NCBI GenBank assembly: GCA_012744435.1
Contig: JAAYCA010000065.1
Location: forward strand, 1-42,879
Direction: 5' to 3'
DNA from: Bacteroidales bacterium
Lineage (GTDB): Bacteria; Bacteroidota; Bacteroidia; Bacteroidales; UBA932
DNA: 42,879 bases
Of this stretch, positions 7,273-16,522 are shown piece after piece. Both the position numbers and the translations under genes were made by a program. The notes under the pieces were generated by a model. The model saw only the letters and a program-made list of their open reading frames with translations, was not told the DNA's origin and did no database searches. Position 1 is the first letter of the stretch. Every line of letters starts with the position of its first letter.

Positions 7273-8217
7273 ATGAAAGCTACCCTCAGCACAGATTTCC
7301 ATTTCCCCGGACAGGTCGAAAAGTACACCGGCAAGGTCCGTGACGTGTACAGCATCGGTTCCGATTACCTGGTCATGGTCGCCACCGACCGCATATCCGC
7401 CTTCGACGTCGTCCTGCCGAAGGGCATTCCATACAAAGGACAGGTACTCAACCAGATAGCGTCAAAGTTCCTGGATGCGACGGCGGATATCCTGCCGAAC
7501 TGGAAGATTGCCGAGGTGGATCCCATGGCCACGGTCGGCTGGCGCTGCGAGCCCTTCAAGGTGGAGATGGTGATCCGCGGCTACCTTACGGGCCATGCCT
7601 GGCGGGAGTACAAGTCCGGCAAGCGCAGCCTCTGCGGCGTCGCCCTGCCGGAGGGGATGGTGGAGAACCAGCGCTTCCCCGAGCCCATCATCACCCCGAC
7701 GACCAAGGCCGCCGAGGGACACGACGAGGACATCAGCCGGGAGGAAATCATCGCGCAGGGGATCGTTTCCCGTGAGGACTACGAGCAGCTGGAGGCCTCT
7801 ACCCGCGCCCTGTTCGCGCGCGGTACGGAGATCGCCGCCGGCAAGGGGCTGATCCTTGTGGACACCAAATACGAATTCGGCAAGCGCGACGGGTGCATCA
7901 TCCTGATGGATGAGATCCACACCCCCGATTCTTCCCGCTACTTCTATGCGGAAGGATATGCGGAGCGCCTCGCCCGCGGCGAGCGCCAGAAGCAGCTCTC
8001 CAAGGAGTTCGTGCGCGAATGGCTGATGGCCGGCGGCTTCCAGGGCCAGGCCGGACAGCAGGTGCCGGAGATGACGGATGCGGTCGTCGCGGGCATCACC
8101 GACCGCTACGTCGAGCTTTACGAACATATTACGGGCGAGGCCTTCGTCCCGGCTCCCGAGGAGGACGCCGCAGCCCGCATCGAAGCCAACATCCTGGATT
8201 TCCTGAACAAACAATAG
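7273..8217 (+). CDS. purC: Phosphoribosylaminoimidazole-succinocarboxamide synthase
   Basis: This 314-residue cytoplasmic enzyme joins CAIR and aspartate using ATP in purine biosynthesis. The N-terminal [10 protein letters not shown] (residues 17-26) is the nucleotide-binding signature, followed by [40 protein letters not shown] and the C-terminal DTKYEFG and [12 protein letters not shown] motifs, all intact. Length agrees with the eukaryote-like/Bacteroides long form (about 310). It precedes purB by 23 bases and is probably cotranscribed with it. The two enzymes act in consecutive steps, SAICAR made here being cleaved by PurB. Confidence 0.97.
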   Translation: MKATLSTDFHFPGQVEKYTGKVRDVYSIGSDYLVMVATDRISAFDVVLPKGIPYKGQVLNQIASKFLDATADILPNWKIAEVDPMATVGWRCEPFKVEMVIRGYLTGHAWREYKSGKRSLCGVALPEGMVENQRFPEPIITPTTKAAEGHDEDISREEIIAQGIVSREDYEQLEASTRALFARGTEIAAGKGLILVDTKYEFGKRDGCIILMDEIHTPDSSRYFYAEGYAERLARGERQKQLSKEFVREWLMAGGFQGQAGQQVPEMTDAVVAGITDRYVELYEHITGEAFVPAPEEDAAARIEANILDFLNKQ

Positions 8218-8240
8218 ACGGCAGATATCAGTAAAGAATT

Positions 8241-9536
8241 ATGATTGAGCGATATTCCAGAAAGGTAATGCGGGACGTCTGGACCGAGGAGAACAAGTTC
8301 AGCGCCTATCTCGAAGTTGAAATCCTGTCCTGCGAGGCCTGGAGCAAGCTGGGCGTGGTCCCGGCGGAGGATGTGGAGAAGATCCGCGCGAGCGCGAAAT
8401 TCGAAGTGGCCCGGATCCGGGAGATCGAGGAACAGACGCGCCACGATGTCGTTGCCTTTACCCGTGCTGTCAGCGAGAGTCTCGGAGAGGAGCGCAAGTG
8501 GGTGCATTACGGGCTGACTTCCACGGACGTGGTGGACACGGCCAACGGCTACCTGCTCAGGCAGGCCGACGCCATTCTCCTGAAGGATCTCGAAGAGTTC
8601 CTGGCCGTGCTGAAGAAACGCGCCCTGGAGTTCAAGGATACCCCCTGCATCGGCCGCACGCACGGCATCCATGCCGACATCACCTCCTTCGGCCTGAAAT
8701 GGGCCCTGTGGTATGAGGAGATGAAACGCAACATCGACCGCTTCAAATATGCCTGCAAGGGCGTCGAGGCCGGTAAGATGAGCGGCGCCGTGGGCAATTT
8801 CGCCAACATCCCCCCGTTCATCCAGGATTATGTGTGCGAACGGCTGGGCATCGCCTCCGCGGACATCTCCACGCAGGTCCTGCAGCGGGACCGCCATGCC
8901 TTCTACATCGCCACGCTGGCCGTCATCGCCTCCACCCTGGAGCAGATGGCCTTCGAAGTGCGCAACCTCCAGCGCACCGAGGTCCGCGAGGCCGAGGAGG
9001 CCTTCCGCAAGGGCCAGAAGGGCTCGAGTGCCATGCCGCACAAGCGCAACCCGATCAGCAGCGAGAACATCTGCGGCTGCGCCCGGGTGATGCGGGGCTA
9101 TATGTCTGCATCCTGTGAGAACGTCGCCCTGTGGCACGAGCGGGACATTTCCCACTCCTCCACCGAGCGCATCATCCTGCCGGACGCGACGGAACTGCTC
9201 GATTATATGCTCAACCGTTTCAAGGGGATCCTGGAGAACCTGACGGTTTATCCGGAGAACATGCTCAAGAACATCTGGCGCACCAACGGCGTCATCTTCG
9301 CCCAGCGCGTGATGAACGCCCTGATCGGCAAGGGCCTGTCCCGCGAGGAAGCCTACGACACCGTCCAGCCCATCGCCATGAAGGCCTGGTCGGAGGGGCT
9401 CGACTACAAGACGCTGTTGCTCGCGGATGCCGCTGTCATGGCGAAATTGTCCGCCGAAGAATTGGAGGACTGCTTCACCCTCGACTATTATTTCAAGAAC
9501 GTCGATTACATCCTCCGCCGCGTCGGCATCCTGTAA
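8241..9536 (+). CDS. purB: Adenylosuccinate lyase
   Basis: The 431-residue enzyme of the fumarase/aspartase superfamily releases fumarate from SAICAR and from adenylosuccinate. It has the N-terminal [17 protein letters not shown], the [14 protein letters not shown] and [16 protein letters not shown] active-site segments and the superfamily signature [16 protein letters not shown] (about residues 262-277). Length is typical. It follows purC and ends in a convergent arrangement with purA, whose product makes adenylosuccinate, so two of its three neighbours in the pathway are adjacent. A conserved-loop hairpin (9554-9637) separates the purB and purA ends. Confidence 0.97.
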   Translation: MIERYSRKVMRDVWTEENKFSAYLEVEILSCEAWSKLGVVPAEDVEKIRASAKFEVARIREIEEQTRHDVVAFTRAVSESLGEERKWVHYGLTSTDVVDTANGYLLRQADAILLKDLEEFLAVLKKRALEFKDTPCIGRTHGIHADITSFGLKWALWYEEMKRNIDRFKYACKGVEAGKMSGAVGNFANIPPFIQDYVCERLGIASADISTQVLQRDRHAFYIATLAVIASTLEQMAFEVRNLQRTEVREAEEAFRKGQKGSSAMPHKRNPISSENICGCARVMRGYMSASCENVALWHERDISHSSTERIILPDATELLDYMLNRFKGILENLTVYPENMLKNIWRTNGVIFAQRVMNALIGKGLSREEAYDTVQPIAMKAWSEGLDYKTLLLADAAVMAKLSAEELEDCFTLDYYFKNVDYILRRVGIL

Positions 9537-9553
9537 GGTCGGACCGGAAACCT

Positions 9554-9637
9554 CCCACAGAGTGCAGTATCCCCCGGTACGCTTTTTCCCGAAGGGTTCA
9601 TTTTCTCAGCGTACCGGGGGATACTGCGCTCTGTGGG
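9554..9637. repeat. Long hairpin with conserved loop (copy 2)
   Basis: A 30-bp inverted repeat (9554-9583 with 9608-9637, one G-T pair) encloses a 24-base loop starting TTTTCCCGAAGGGTTCATT, nearly identical to the loop at 6379-6401. The stem differs completely from the first copy except the innermost five bases. It lies between the converging purB and purA genes. Confidence 0.9.
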
Positions 9638-9652
9638 CGTCTGCTCCGCTTG

Positions 9653-10918
9653 TCAACGGAGGACGATTTCGCTGCGGTCGGGACCGACGGAGATGATTTT
9701 GACCGGGCAGCCGGTTTCCTGCTCGATGAAGGCGACATAGTCCCGGAAGGCCTGCGGGAAGTCCTCGTAGCGGCGTACGGCGGTGATATCGCAATCCCAA
9801 CCCGGGAACTCCCTGTAAACCGGGGTCAGTTCCTCCCCGTTCTCGAAGGGGAAGTAATCCACCTGTTTGCCGCCGATTCTGTAGGCGGTGGCGATCTTGA
9901 TGGTCTTGAACGTGTTGAGCACGTCGGACTTCATCATGATGAGCTCGGTCACGCCGTTCATCATCACGGCATACTTCAGCGCGACCAGGTCCAGCCAGCC
10001 GCAGCGGCGCGGACGGCCCGTCGTGGCGCCGAATTCGTGGCCGATCTGGCGGAGGCTCTCTCCCGTTTCGTCGAACAGCTCGGTCGGGAAGGGACCGCTG
10101 CCCACGCGGGTGCAGTACGCCTTGAAGATCCCCATCACCTTGCCCACGCGGTTGGGGGCCACGCCGAGGCCGGTACACACGCCGGCGGTCATCGTATTGG
10201 AGGAAGTCACGAACGGATACGTGCCGAAATCGATGTCCAGCATCGAACCCTGGGCGCCTTCCGCCAGCACGGGGACGTCGTTCTTCAGGTACTCGTTGAC
10301 CACGAGCTCGCTCTCGATGAACTGGAAGCGTCGCAGCGCCTCGACGGCCTGCATCCACTGCTTCTCGTATTCGGTGATGTCATATTGGAAGTCGTACTGT
10401 GCGAGCAGTCCGAAATGCTTCTGCTTCAGCGCGTCGTAGCGTTCCTGAAACTCGGGGGAGAGGATGTCTCCGATGCGCAGGCCGTTGCGGCCGGTCTTGT
10501 CCATGTAGGTCGGGCCGATGCCCTTCAGGGTGGAACCGATCTTGGCCTTGCCCTTGGCGGCCTCGCTCGCCGCATCGAGCATCCGGTGCGTGGGGAGGAT
10601 GAGGTGGGCCCGCTTGGCGATCTGCAGCTTGCCGGTGATGTCGCCGGCTTTCTGCTCGATGGCGCGGATCTCGTCCATCAGGATCACGGGGTCGATCACC
10701 ACGCCGTTGCCGATCACATTGACGGAATCCTTGCGGAAGATGCCGGAGGGGACGGTATGCAGCACGAATCCTTCGCCATCGAAGACCAGGGAGTGCCCGG
10801 CGTTGGGCCCGCCCTGGAAGCGTGCAATCACTTTGTAATCCGGGGTCAGGACATCGACCACCTTGCCTTTGCCTTCGTCGCCCCACTGGAGCCCGAGCAC
10901 GACATCGATTTTCTTCAT
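9653..10918 (-). CDS. purA: Adenylosuccinate synthetase
   Basis: The 421-residue GTP-dependent enzyme converts IMP and aspartate to adenylosuccinate, the first committed step to AMP. The phosphate-binding loop GDEGKGK lies at residues 13-19, followed by NAGHS, the IGTTxxGIGP-equivalent IGSTLKGIGPTYMDK (about 130-145), the EGAQGSMLDIDFGTYPFVTSS segment and the C-terminal TAYRIGGK. All are intact and the length is normal. The gene is monocistronic; TATCTTTA at 10959-10952 on the minus strand is a plausible -7 box. It faces purB and is therefore part of a small purine locus, though transcribed separately. Confidence 0.97.
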   Translation of the reverse strand: MKKIDVVLGLQWGDEGKGKVVDVLTPDYKVIARFQGGPNAGHSLVFDGEGFVLHTVPSGIFRKDSVNVIGNGVVIDPVILMDEIRAIEQKAGDITGKLQIAKRAHLILPTHRMLDAASEAAKGKAKIGSTLKGIGPTYMDKTGRNGLRIGDILSPEFQERYDALKQKHFGLLAQYDFQYDITEYEKQWMQAVEALRRFQFIESELVVNEYLKNDVPVLAEGAQGSMLDIDFGTYPFVTSSNTMTAGVCTGLGVAPNRVGKVMGIFKAYCTRVGSGPFPTELFDETGESLRQIGHEFGATTGRPRRCGWLDLVALKYAVMMNGVTELIMMKSDVLNTFKTIKIATAYRIGGKQVDYFPFENGEELTPVYREFPGWDCDITAVRRYEDFPQAFRDYVAFIEQETGCPVKIISVGPDRSEIVLR

Positions 10919-10992
10919 ATCAACAATAATTTGGTTCTACAATCCAAACTTTAAAGATAACAAGTTTTTCCGGGACTAAGAAGAAAAATGCG

Positions 10993-11000
10993 TATATTTG
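10993..11000 (+). promoter_or_regulatory. -7 element of lipoprotein-MATE operon
   Basis: TATATTTG, 21 bases before the ATG at 11022, matches TAnnTTTG. Confidence 0.65.
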
Positions 11001-11021
11001 TAGCAATAATATCTTGAAGAT

Positions 11022-11579
11022 ATGAAAAGAGTCCTTGTTGCCATCATCCTTTGCATGTTCGCGTGCGCGGCCTGCCGGCAGAATTCCCTTCCTGCCCTGG
11101 AGGGCCGTGTCGTCGATGCCACCATCTATTCCGTCACCGTGGAGACGCCTGCCGGCGACTCCGTGGCCGTGAGTACCCTGGGGACGAATCCCATGCTCGT
11201 GCCGGGTGTGCTGCCCGGGGACGAAGTACGTATCTGGTATGAACTGCTGCCTGACGGCCAGACCTTGCGCGCCAGGGAGCTGGACATCATTTCCCCTTCG
11301 GCGTTCCGTCTGCTGCCGGGCATCTGGCGCGATTGCACGGAGGCCGATGAAGTGGGCCTGGTCCTCGCCGAGGACGGTTCGGCCCGCGCTACGGGCTTGC
11401 CGGAGCCGCTGCAGGACTGGTCGCTGGACGGCGACCTGCTGGCCCTTACCGCCGTGGAGAACGAAGATCCCAAAATCACGAAGACCTTGCTGTACCGGAT
11501 CGACCGGCTTGATGTCGATTCGCTTGTGGCCGTCCCCGTCGGGGGAGGCCGCACCCTCGCGTTTTCCCGCCAGCAGTAA
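11022..11579 (+). CDS. Lipoprotein with possible lipocalin-like C-terminal domain
   Basis: The 185-residue protein has a lipoprotein signal peptide with Cys18 (FACAAC) as the likely lipidated residue. Residues 26-90 form a short beta-rich region (LEGRVVDATIYSVTVETPAGDSVAVST, then a GDEVRIWYE strand) like an OB-type fold; residues 95-180 begin LLPGIWRD and contain GLVLAEDGSARATG and WSLDGDLLALT, a pattern seen in Bacteroidetes lipocalin-like domains. No catalytic motif is visible. The MATE gene starts about 18 bases downstream, probably in the same transcript. Function unknown. Confidence 0.7.
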   Translation: MKRVLVAIILCMFACAACRQNSLPALEGRVVDATIYSVTVETPAGDSVAVSTLGTNPMLVPGVLPGDEVRIWYELLPDGQTLRARELDIISPSAFRLLPGIWRDCTEADEVGLVLAEDGSARATGLPEPLQDWSLDGDLLALTAVENEDPKITKTLLYRIDRLDVDSLVAVPVGGGRTLAFSRQQ

Positions 11580-11596
11580 TTGAATCGGAAACGGCG

Positions 11597-13051
11597 TTGG
11601 CGGGCGGTAAGGATCTGCTTCTGGGGCGGTTGCGCAGCGGAGCGTCGCTGAGCGGGGGTGAGCAGTTCAAACTCACGCTCCTGCTTGCCTGGCCTTCCAT
11701 CCTCGCGCAGCTGTCGATGTGTCTGATGAGCTACATCGATGCGGCCATGGTCGGCCGGCTCGGCTCGGCCCAGGCCGCCGCCATCGGCCTCGTCAGCACG
11801 ACCACCTGGATCTTCGGCAGCTTCTGCTATGCCAACAGTTCCGGTTTCAGCGTCCAGATCGCACACCGCTGCGGGGCGAAGGATTTCGCCGGGGCACGGA
11901 GGCTGTTCCGTCACGGCGTCTGGATCACCCTCGCGATAAGCCTCCTGCTGGCGCTGCTGGCCGTCTCCATCCACCGGGCGCTGCCGCACTGGCTGGGCGG
12001 CACCCCGGAGATCCTGGAAGACGCTTCGGCTTATTTCCTGATCTACGCGCTGTTCCTGCCGCTGCTGCAGCTGACGATTTTTTCCGAGGCGTCCCTGATT
12101 GCCAGCGGCAACGTGAAGGTGCCGGGCATCCTGAGCGTCGCCATGTGTGTGCTGGATGTCGTTTTCAACTATCTGTTGATCTTCGTGGCAGGTCTCGGGG
12201 TGAAGGGCGCCGCGCTCGGCACCGGCCTCGCCACGGCCTGTGCGGGAGCATTCCTGATCGTGTATGCCGCCCGCCATAGCGTGGAGCTCCGTCAGGAGGG
12301 CAGTTGGCTGCACCCGGCCCGGCGCCTTCTCGGGAGCATCCGGACGCTGCGCACGGAAGCCCGTGCGGCGGACACCCTGTTCGACCGGGGCCAGAAAGAC
12401 ATGTTCCGGCAGGCTTTCGGCATCAGCTGGCCGCTGTGGCTCCAGAACCTTATTTCGCGCGGCGCATACATCGCCGCGACCGTGCTGGTGGCGCCGCTCG
12501 GAACCATTGCCATCGCGGCCAATTCCTTCGCCATCATCGCCGAGGGTTTCTGCTATCTGCCCGGCTATGGGATGGAGGACGCCGCCACCACGCTGGTAGG
12601 CCAGAGTCTGGGCGCGAAGCGGCCGGAGATGGCCCGCCGTTTCGCTTGGATGACCATCGGTACGGGGGCTGCGATGATGACCTTCCTGGCCGTGCTGATG
12701 TGGGTCTTCGCCCCGCAGGTCATGGGACTCCTGAGCCGGGATCCCGAAGTCATCGCCCTCGGCGTGAAGTGCCTGCGGATCGAGGCCTGGGCGGAGCTGC
12801 TTTACGGCGTGAGCATCGTGGCCTACGGCTGCTGCGTGGGGGCCGGTGACACGCTGGTCCCGTCTGCCATCAACCTGCTGAGCATGTGGGTGATCCGCCT
12901 TGGCCTCGCACTCGTCCTGATCCCCCGCTTCGGCCTGGAGGGCTACTGGATCGCCATGGCTACGGAGCTCAGCGTCAAGGGTGTCATCTTCGCCGTGCGG
13001 ATCGCCCGGGGCCGCTGGATGCACACCCGCCTTACCCACAGTGTCGCCTGA
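11597..13051 (+). CDS. MATE family multidrug/Na+ efflux transporter
   Basis: About 484 residues with twelve predicted membrane helices and the MATE pattern: LLLAWPSILAQLSMCLMSYIDAAMVGRLG at about 27-55 (first helix and loop), then the second half beginning near residue 270 (FGISWPLWLQNLISRGAYIAATVLVAPLG). The family exports cationic drugs or metabolites in exchange for Na+ or H+. No ATG precedes the first helix: the likely start is TTG at 11597, with an upstream ATT at 11579 as alternative, so translation may be weak or coupled to the lipoprotein gene. Substrate cannot be inferred from the sequence. Confidence 0.9.
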   Translation: MAGGKDLLLGRLRSGASLSGGEQFKLTLLLAWPSILAQLSMCLMSYIDAAMVGRLGSAQAAAIGLVSTTTWIFGSFCYANSSGFSVQIAHRCGAKDFAGARRLFRHGVWITLAISLLLALLAVSIHRALPHWLGGTPEILEDASAYFLIYALFLPLLQLTIFSEASLIASGNVKVPGILSVAMCVLDVVFNYLLIFVAGLGVKGAALGTGLATACAGAFLIVYAARHSVELRQEGSWLHPARRLLGSIRTLRTEARAADTLFDRGQKDMFRQAFGISWPLWLQNLISRGAYIAATVLVAPLGTIAIAANSFAIIAEGFCYLPGYGMEDAATTLVGQSLGAKRPEMARRFAWMTIGTGAAMMTFLAVLMWVFAPQVMGLLSRDPEVIALGVKCLRIEAWAELLYGVSIVAYGCCVGAGDTLVPSAINLLSMWVIRLGLALVLIPRFGLEGYWIAMATELSVKGVIFAVRIARGRWMHTRLTHSVA

Positions 13052-13117
13052 GGCGGATGTTAATAAGTCTGTTAATAAAAACAGCTTTTTCGACAGGCTT
13101 TTGCCATGGATATGGGC

Positions 13118-13125
13118 TAAATTTG
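13118..13125 (+). promoter_or_regulatory. -7 element of nrdDG
   Basis: TAAATTTG matches TAnnTTTG and lies 79 bases before the nrdD ATG. The leader between contains a short inverted repeat ACGGT-TC-ACCGT (13153-13164). Upstream, GTTAATAA occurs twice (near 13059 and 13071). Confidence 0.55.
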
Positions 13126-13203
13126 TCATCTGGACAACCATCTCCGAGAGGGGACGGTTCACCGTAACCACAAACCAAACTTCGGTAATCAGAATACAGC
13201 AAT

Positions 13204-15408
13204 ATGGACGTACGTAAAACCAACGGTTCGTACGAAGAGTACGACAAGGCCAAACTGGCCCGTGGCATACACGAGGCCTACAAGACAGCGGGAGAGTACT
13301 GCGAAGATGCGATAGTCGTTTCGATTATCAACAACCTTTACGTCTATGAAGGCATCACGAGTCAGGAGATCCGCCGTCAGGTGGAGGAGTCGCTGATGTC
13401 GGTCAACAAGAAAGTCGCCCTCGCCTATATCGAAAAGTTCGACGCCGACCTGGACCTCCGCAAGAAGCGCGACTTCATCAAGGACTACATCAAGGCGTCC
13501 AATGCCGCGACGGGCTCCAAGTTCGATGCGAACGCCAACGTCACCCGCAAGAACATCGTGACGCTGGGCAACGAGCTTTACAAGGAGAACAACATCAAGC
13601 AGAACCGCTACATCATGCAGGACAAGATCAAGGCCCTGTACGGCCGCGCCCTTGCGGACCAGTATATCAAGGACCTCGAGTCGCACGTCCTCTACAAGCA
13701 CGACGAGAGCGGTACGCCGGGCTTCCCGTACTGCGTTGCGATCACGATGTATCCCTTCCTCGTGAGCGGTCTGAGGGAGTTGGGCGGCGTGTCCATCGCC
13801 CCGACCGACCTCAAGAGCTTCTGCGGCGAGTTCATCAATCTGGTGTACTCCGTCTCCTCCCAGTTCATGGGGGCCGTGGCCACGCCGGAGTTCCTGATGT
13901 ATCTCGACTACTTCATCCGCAAGGACTACGGCGAGGACTATCTCGACCACCTCGACGACGTGGTGGAGAACAACGTCAAGCAGCGCACCCTCGTGAAGGT
14001 CATCGACAATTATTTCCAGCAGGTCGTGCACTCGATGAACATGCCGGCCGGCAACCGCGGCTACCAGACGGTGTTCTGGAACATAGGTTACTTTGACAAG
14101 CCCTACTTCGAGGGTGTCTTCGGGGATTTCGTCTTCCCCGACGGTTCCAAGCCGAAATGGGAGACCCTTGACTGGCTGCAGCGGCATTTCATGAACTGGT
14201 TCAACGAAGAGCGCAACCGCTATATCCTGACCTTCCCGGTCGAGACCATGGCCCTGCTGACCGACGGCGGCGACGACTTTGCCGACAAGGAATACGCCGA
14301 CTTTACCGCCGAGATGTGGGCCAAGGGCCACAGCTTCTTCTGCTACCTCTCCAACAGCCCGGACTCCCTGTCGAGCTGCTGCCGCCTGCGCAACGAGATC
14401 CAGAAGGAAGACGGCCACAACCACACCACGCACCAGTATTCCATGGGTACGGCCTCCGTGGCCACGGGCTCCAAGTCCGTGATGACCATCAACCTCAACC
14501 GCCTGATCCAGGATGCCGTGCGCCGTTACTTCCTGGATCGCCGCGGGGTGAACCTCGAGGCCGGTCGGCCGCTCAACCCGGTGTCGCAGTTCTACGACAA
14601 GGAGGATCTGTACAACAACTACATCGACAAGGACATCCGCGAGATGACCGAGCGGGTGCACAAATACCAGATCGCCTTCAATGAGATTATCAAGGATTTC
14701 CTCAAGGCAGACATGCTGGATGTGTACAAGGCCGGCTTCATCGACATGAAGAAGCAGTACCTGACCGTGGGCGTGAACGGCCTGACGGAAGCGGCCGAGT
14801 TCCTGGGTCTCACGGTCTCCCCGAACCCGGAGTACGGCGAGTTCGTCAACACGATCCTCGAGACGATCAACATCGCCAACCGCAAGGACCGCACCTCGGA
14901 TGCGATGTTCAATACGGAGTTCGTCCCCGCCGAGAACCTGGCGGCCAAGAACTACAAGTGGGACAAGAAGGACGGCTATTTCGTGTCGGAAAAGCACAAC
15001 CTCTACAGCTCCTATTTCTACAACCCCGAGGACACGGAGGTGTCGATGATCGACAAGTTCAAGCTCCACGGCGAGGACTTCGTGAAGTACCTTGACGGCG
15101 GCTCCGCCCTGCACATGAACATTGCGGAGCACCTTACCAAGGAGCAGTACCGCAGCCTGCTGAAGACGGCCGCCCACTATGGCACCAACTACTTCACCTT
15201 CAACTGCCGCAACACGGTCTGCAACGACTGCGGCCACATCAGCAAGGACACGCTCACCAAGTGTCCGAAGTGTGGAAGCGAAAACCTTGACTACCTGACC
15301 CGTGTGATCGGTTACCTCAAGCGTGTCTCCTCCTTCGCGGAGCCCCGGCAAATCGAGGCGGAGCATCGCTTCTACACCCCGAAAGACGTACCCGCGGCGA
15401 ATGATTAA
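13204..15408 (+). CDS. nrdD: Anaerobic ribonucleoside-triphosphate reductase
   Basis: The 734-residue glycyl-radical enzyme reduces ribonucleoside triphosphates to deoxynucleotides without oxygen. An N-terminal ATP-cone (about residues 1-90) is followed by the catalytic barrel with NSPDSLSSCCRLRNE (about 380-395, active-site Cys pair) and the C-terminal zinc site CNDCGHISKDTLTKCPKC (about 674-691). The glycyl-radical loop RVIGYLKRVS (about 700-709) contains the Gly that is activated by NrdG. All key elements are present and the length is normal for Bacteroidales. The activase gene overlaps the 3' end, so translation is likely coupled. Presence agrees with an anaerobic lifestyle. Confidence 0.96.
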   Translation: MDVRKTNGSYEEYDKAKLARGIHEAYKTAGEYCEDAIVVSIINNLYVYEGITSQEIRRQVEESLMSVNKKVALAYIEKFDADLDLRKKRDFIKDYIKASNAATGSKFDANANVTRKNIVTLGNELYKENNIKQNRYIMQDKIKALYGRALADQYIKDLESHVLYKHDESGTPGFPYCVAITMYPFLVSGLRELGGVSIAPTDLKSFCGEFINLVYSVSSQFMGAVATPEFLMYLDYFIRKDYGEDYLDHLDDVVENNVKQRTLVKVIDNYFQQVVHSMNMPAGNRGYQTVFWNIGYFDKPYFEGVFGDFVFPDGSKPKWETLDWLQRHFMNWFNEERNRYILTFPVETMALLTDGGDDFADKEYADFTAEMWAKGHSFFCYLSNSPDSLSSCCRLRNEIQKEDGHNHTTHQYSMGTASVATGSKSVMTINLNRLIQDAVRRYFLDRRGVNLEAGRPLNPVSQFYDKEDLYNNYIDKDIREMTERVHKYQIAFNEIIKDFLKADMLDVYKAGFIDMKKQYLTVGVNGLTEAAEFLGLTVSPNPEYGEFVNTILETINIANRKDRTSDAMFNTEFVPAENLAAKNYKWDKKDGYFVSEKHNLYSSYFYNPEDTEVSMIDKFKLHGEDFVKYLDGGSALHMNIAEHLTKEQYRSLLKTAAHYGTNYFTFNCRNTVCNDCGHISKDTLTKCPKCGSENLDYLTRVIGYLKRVSSFAEPRQIEAEHRFYTPKDVPAAND

Positions 15409-15877
15409 GTATATCCCGGAGCTCACGGACATCGTCCTTGAGGAGATTCCGGACCGAGTGACCCTGGCAGTGGAGATCTCCAACTGCCGGGGTTCTTGTC
15501 CGGGGTGCCACTCTCCTTTCCTGAAGCTGGACCTGGGCGAGGAACTGACCCCGGAGGCCGTGGACAGGCTGATCGCCGACAATTTCGGCGTAGACTGCTT
15601 CCTGCTGCTGGGAGAGGGCAACGACCTGCAGGCGCTGCTGGGGATCGCGGAGCATCTGCGCAGGCACCATCCGGAGATCCGGCGGGCGGTGTACTCCGGA
15701 CGTCCGCAGGTGGAGCCGGAAGTGTATGCTGCGTTCGACTACGTCAAGGTCGGTCCCTATGTGGAGGAGCTGGGTCCGCTCAACAAGCCCACGACCAACC
15801 AGCGCCTCTACTACCACGGAGAGGATATTACTTTCCGTTTCTGGCACAGGGGCCTGGAGAAGGACAGGAAGGACTGA
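15401..15877 (+). CDS. nrdG: Anaerobic ribonucleotide reductase activating protein (radical SAM)
   Basis: The ATG at 15401 overlaps the last 8 bases of nrdD (ATGATTAA), giving a 158-residue protein; in-frame codons further upstream lie inside nrdD and are not needed. Residues C29-x3-C33-x2-C36 (CRGSCPGC) bind the 4Fe-4S cluster used to cleave SAM and install the glycyl radical on NrdD. Downstream are FLLLGEGND and DYVKVGPYVEELGPL, as in the Bacteroidales form of the activase. Length matches NrdG (about 155). The coupling with nrdD and convergent ending with nadD (10-base gap) are clear. Confidence 0.95.
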   Translation: MIKYIPELTDIVLEEIPDRVTLAVEISNCRGSCPGCHSPFLKLDLGEELTPEAVDRLIADNFGVDCFLLLGEGNDLQALLGIAEHLRRHHPEIRRAVYSGRPQVEPEVYAAFDYVKVGPYVEELGPLNKPTTNQRLYYHGEDITFRFWHRGLEKDRKD

Positions 15878-15886
15878 ATCCCCCTT

Positions 15887-16522
15887 TTACATCATATATG
15901 CGGAGGCGTCGATGCCGTCCGCCAGCATCTGGCGGATCTGCGTGGAAGAGATATCCACAATGGGGGCGTCGATCAGGCGGATCTTGTAGAAACGGTCCAG
16001 GTCTTCGAGACTGACCTTGCCCGGAGGGGTGCTTTGCGAGGCGTCCAGCACGTAGGGGACGGGGAAATGCCGGCACTCTTCGAGCAGCATTTCACGCAGG
16101 CGTTCCAGGTCATAACCCTTGCGGGGATACACGGCCACGCCGTATTCGCTGAGGATGCGCGGGGCGTCGCGCCAGCGGTGGATGTTCTGGAGGTTGTCCG
16201 CGCCGATCACCAGGGTGAAATCGTTTTCCGGTTCGCGCCTCTTGAGCGCGTCCAGGGTCTTGATGGTGTAGGTGGGGGCGGGCATCTCCAGCTCGATGTT
16301 GTCCACCCATACGTGCAGCTCCGGATGCCGCCGGACCGCCTCGATGGCCGCCCGGTAGCGGTGTTCGGCGGAGAGGGCGAGGGCGGGGTCCTTGATCGGA
16401 TTCTGCGGGGAGATGACCAGGTAGACCCAGTCGAAGTCTTCGGCCATGGTGAGCCGCTCCATGATGGCCTGATGGCCGATATGGAGCGGGTTGAAGGAGC
16501 CGGAGTAGACAGCTATCCGCAT
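15887..16522 (-). CDS. nadD: Nicotinate-nucleotide adenylyltransferase
   Basis: The 211-residue enzyme adenylates nicotinate mononucleotide in NAD synthesis. It has the nucleotidyltransferase motifs GSFNPLHIGH (residues 8-17) and ISSTQIR near the C-terminus, with the ALSAEHRY and VIGADN segments between. Length is typical. It is the second gene after gmk, overlapping it by 10 bases, so the two are cotranscribed and depend on the same promoter, which is now separated by the insertion sequence. Confidence 0.95.
   Translation of the reverse strand: MRIAVYSGSFNPLHIGHQAIMERLTMAEDFDWVYLVISPQNPIKDPALALSAEHRYRAAIEAVRRHPELHVWVDNIELEMPAPTYTIKTLDALKRREPENDFTLVIGADNLQNIHRWRDAPRILSEYGVAVYPRKGYDLERLREMLLEECRHFPVPYVLDASQSTPPGKVSLEDLDRFYKIRLIDAPIVDISSTQIRQMLADGIDASAYMM

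Noticed and set aside
13189..15621. 810-residue minus-strand open frame opposite nrdD
   Set aside because: It is antisense to an intact, well-conserved enzyme and resembles no protein.
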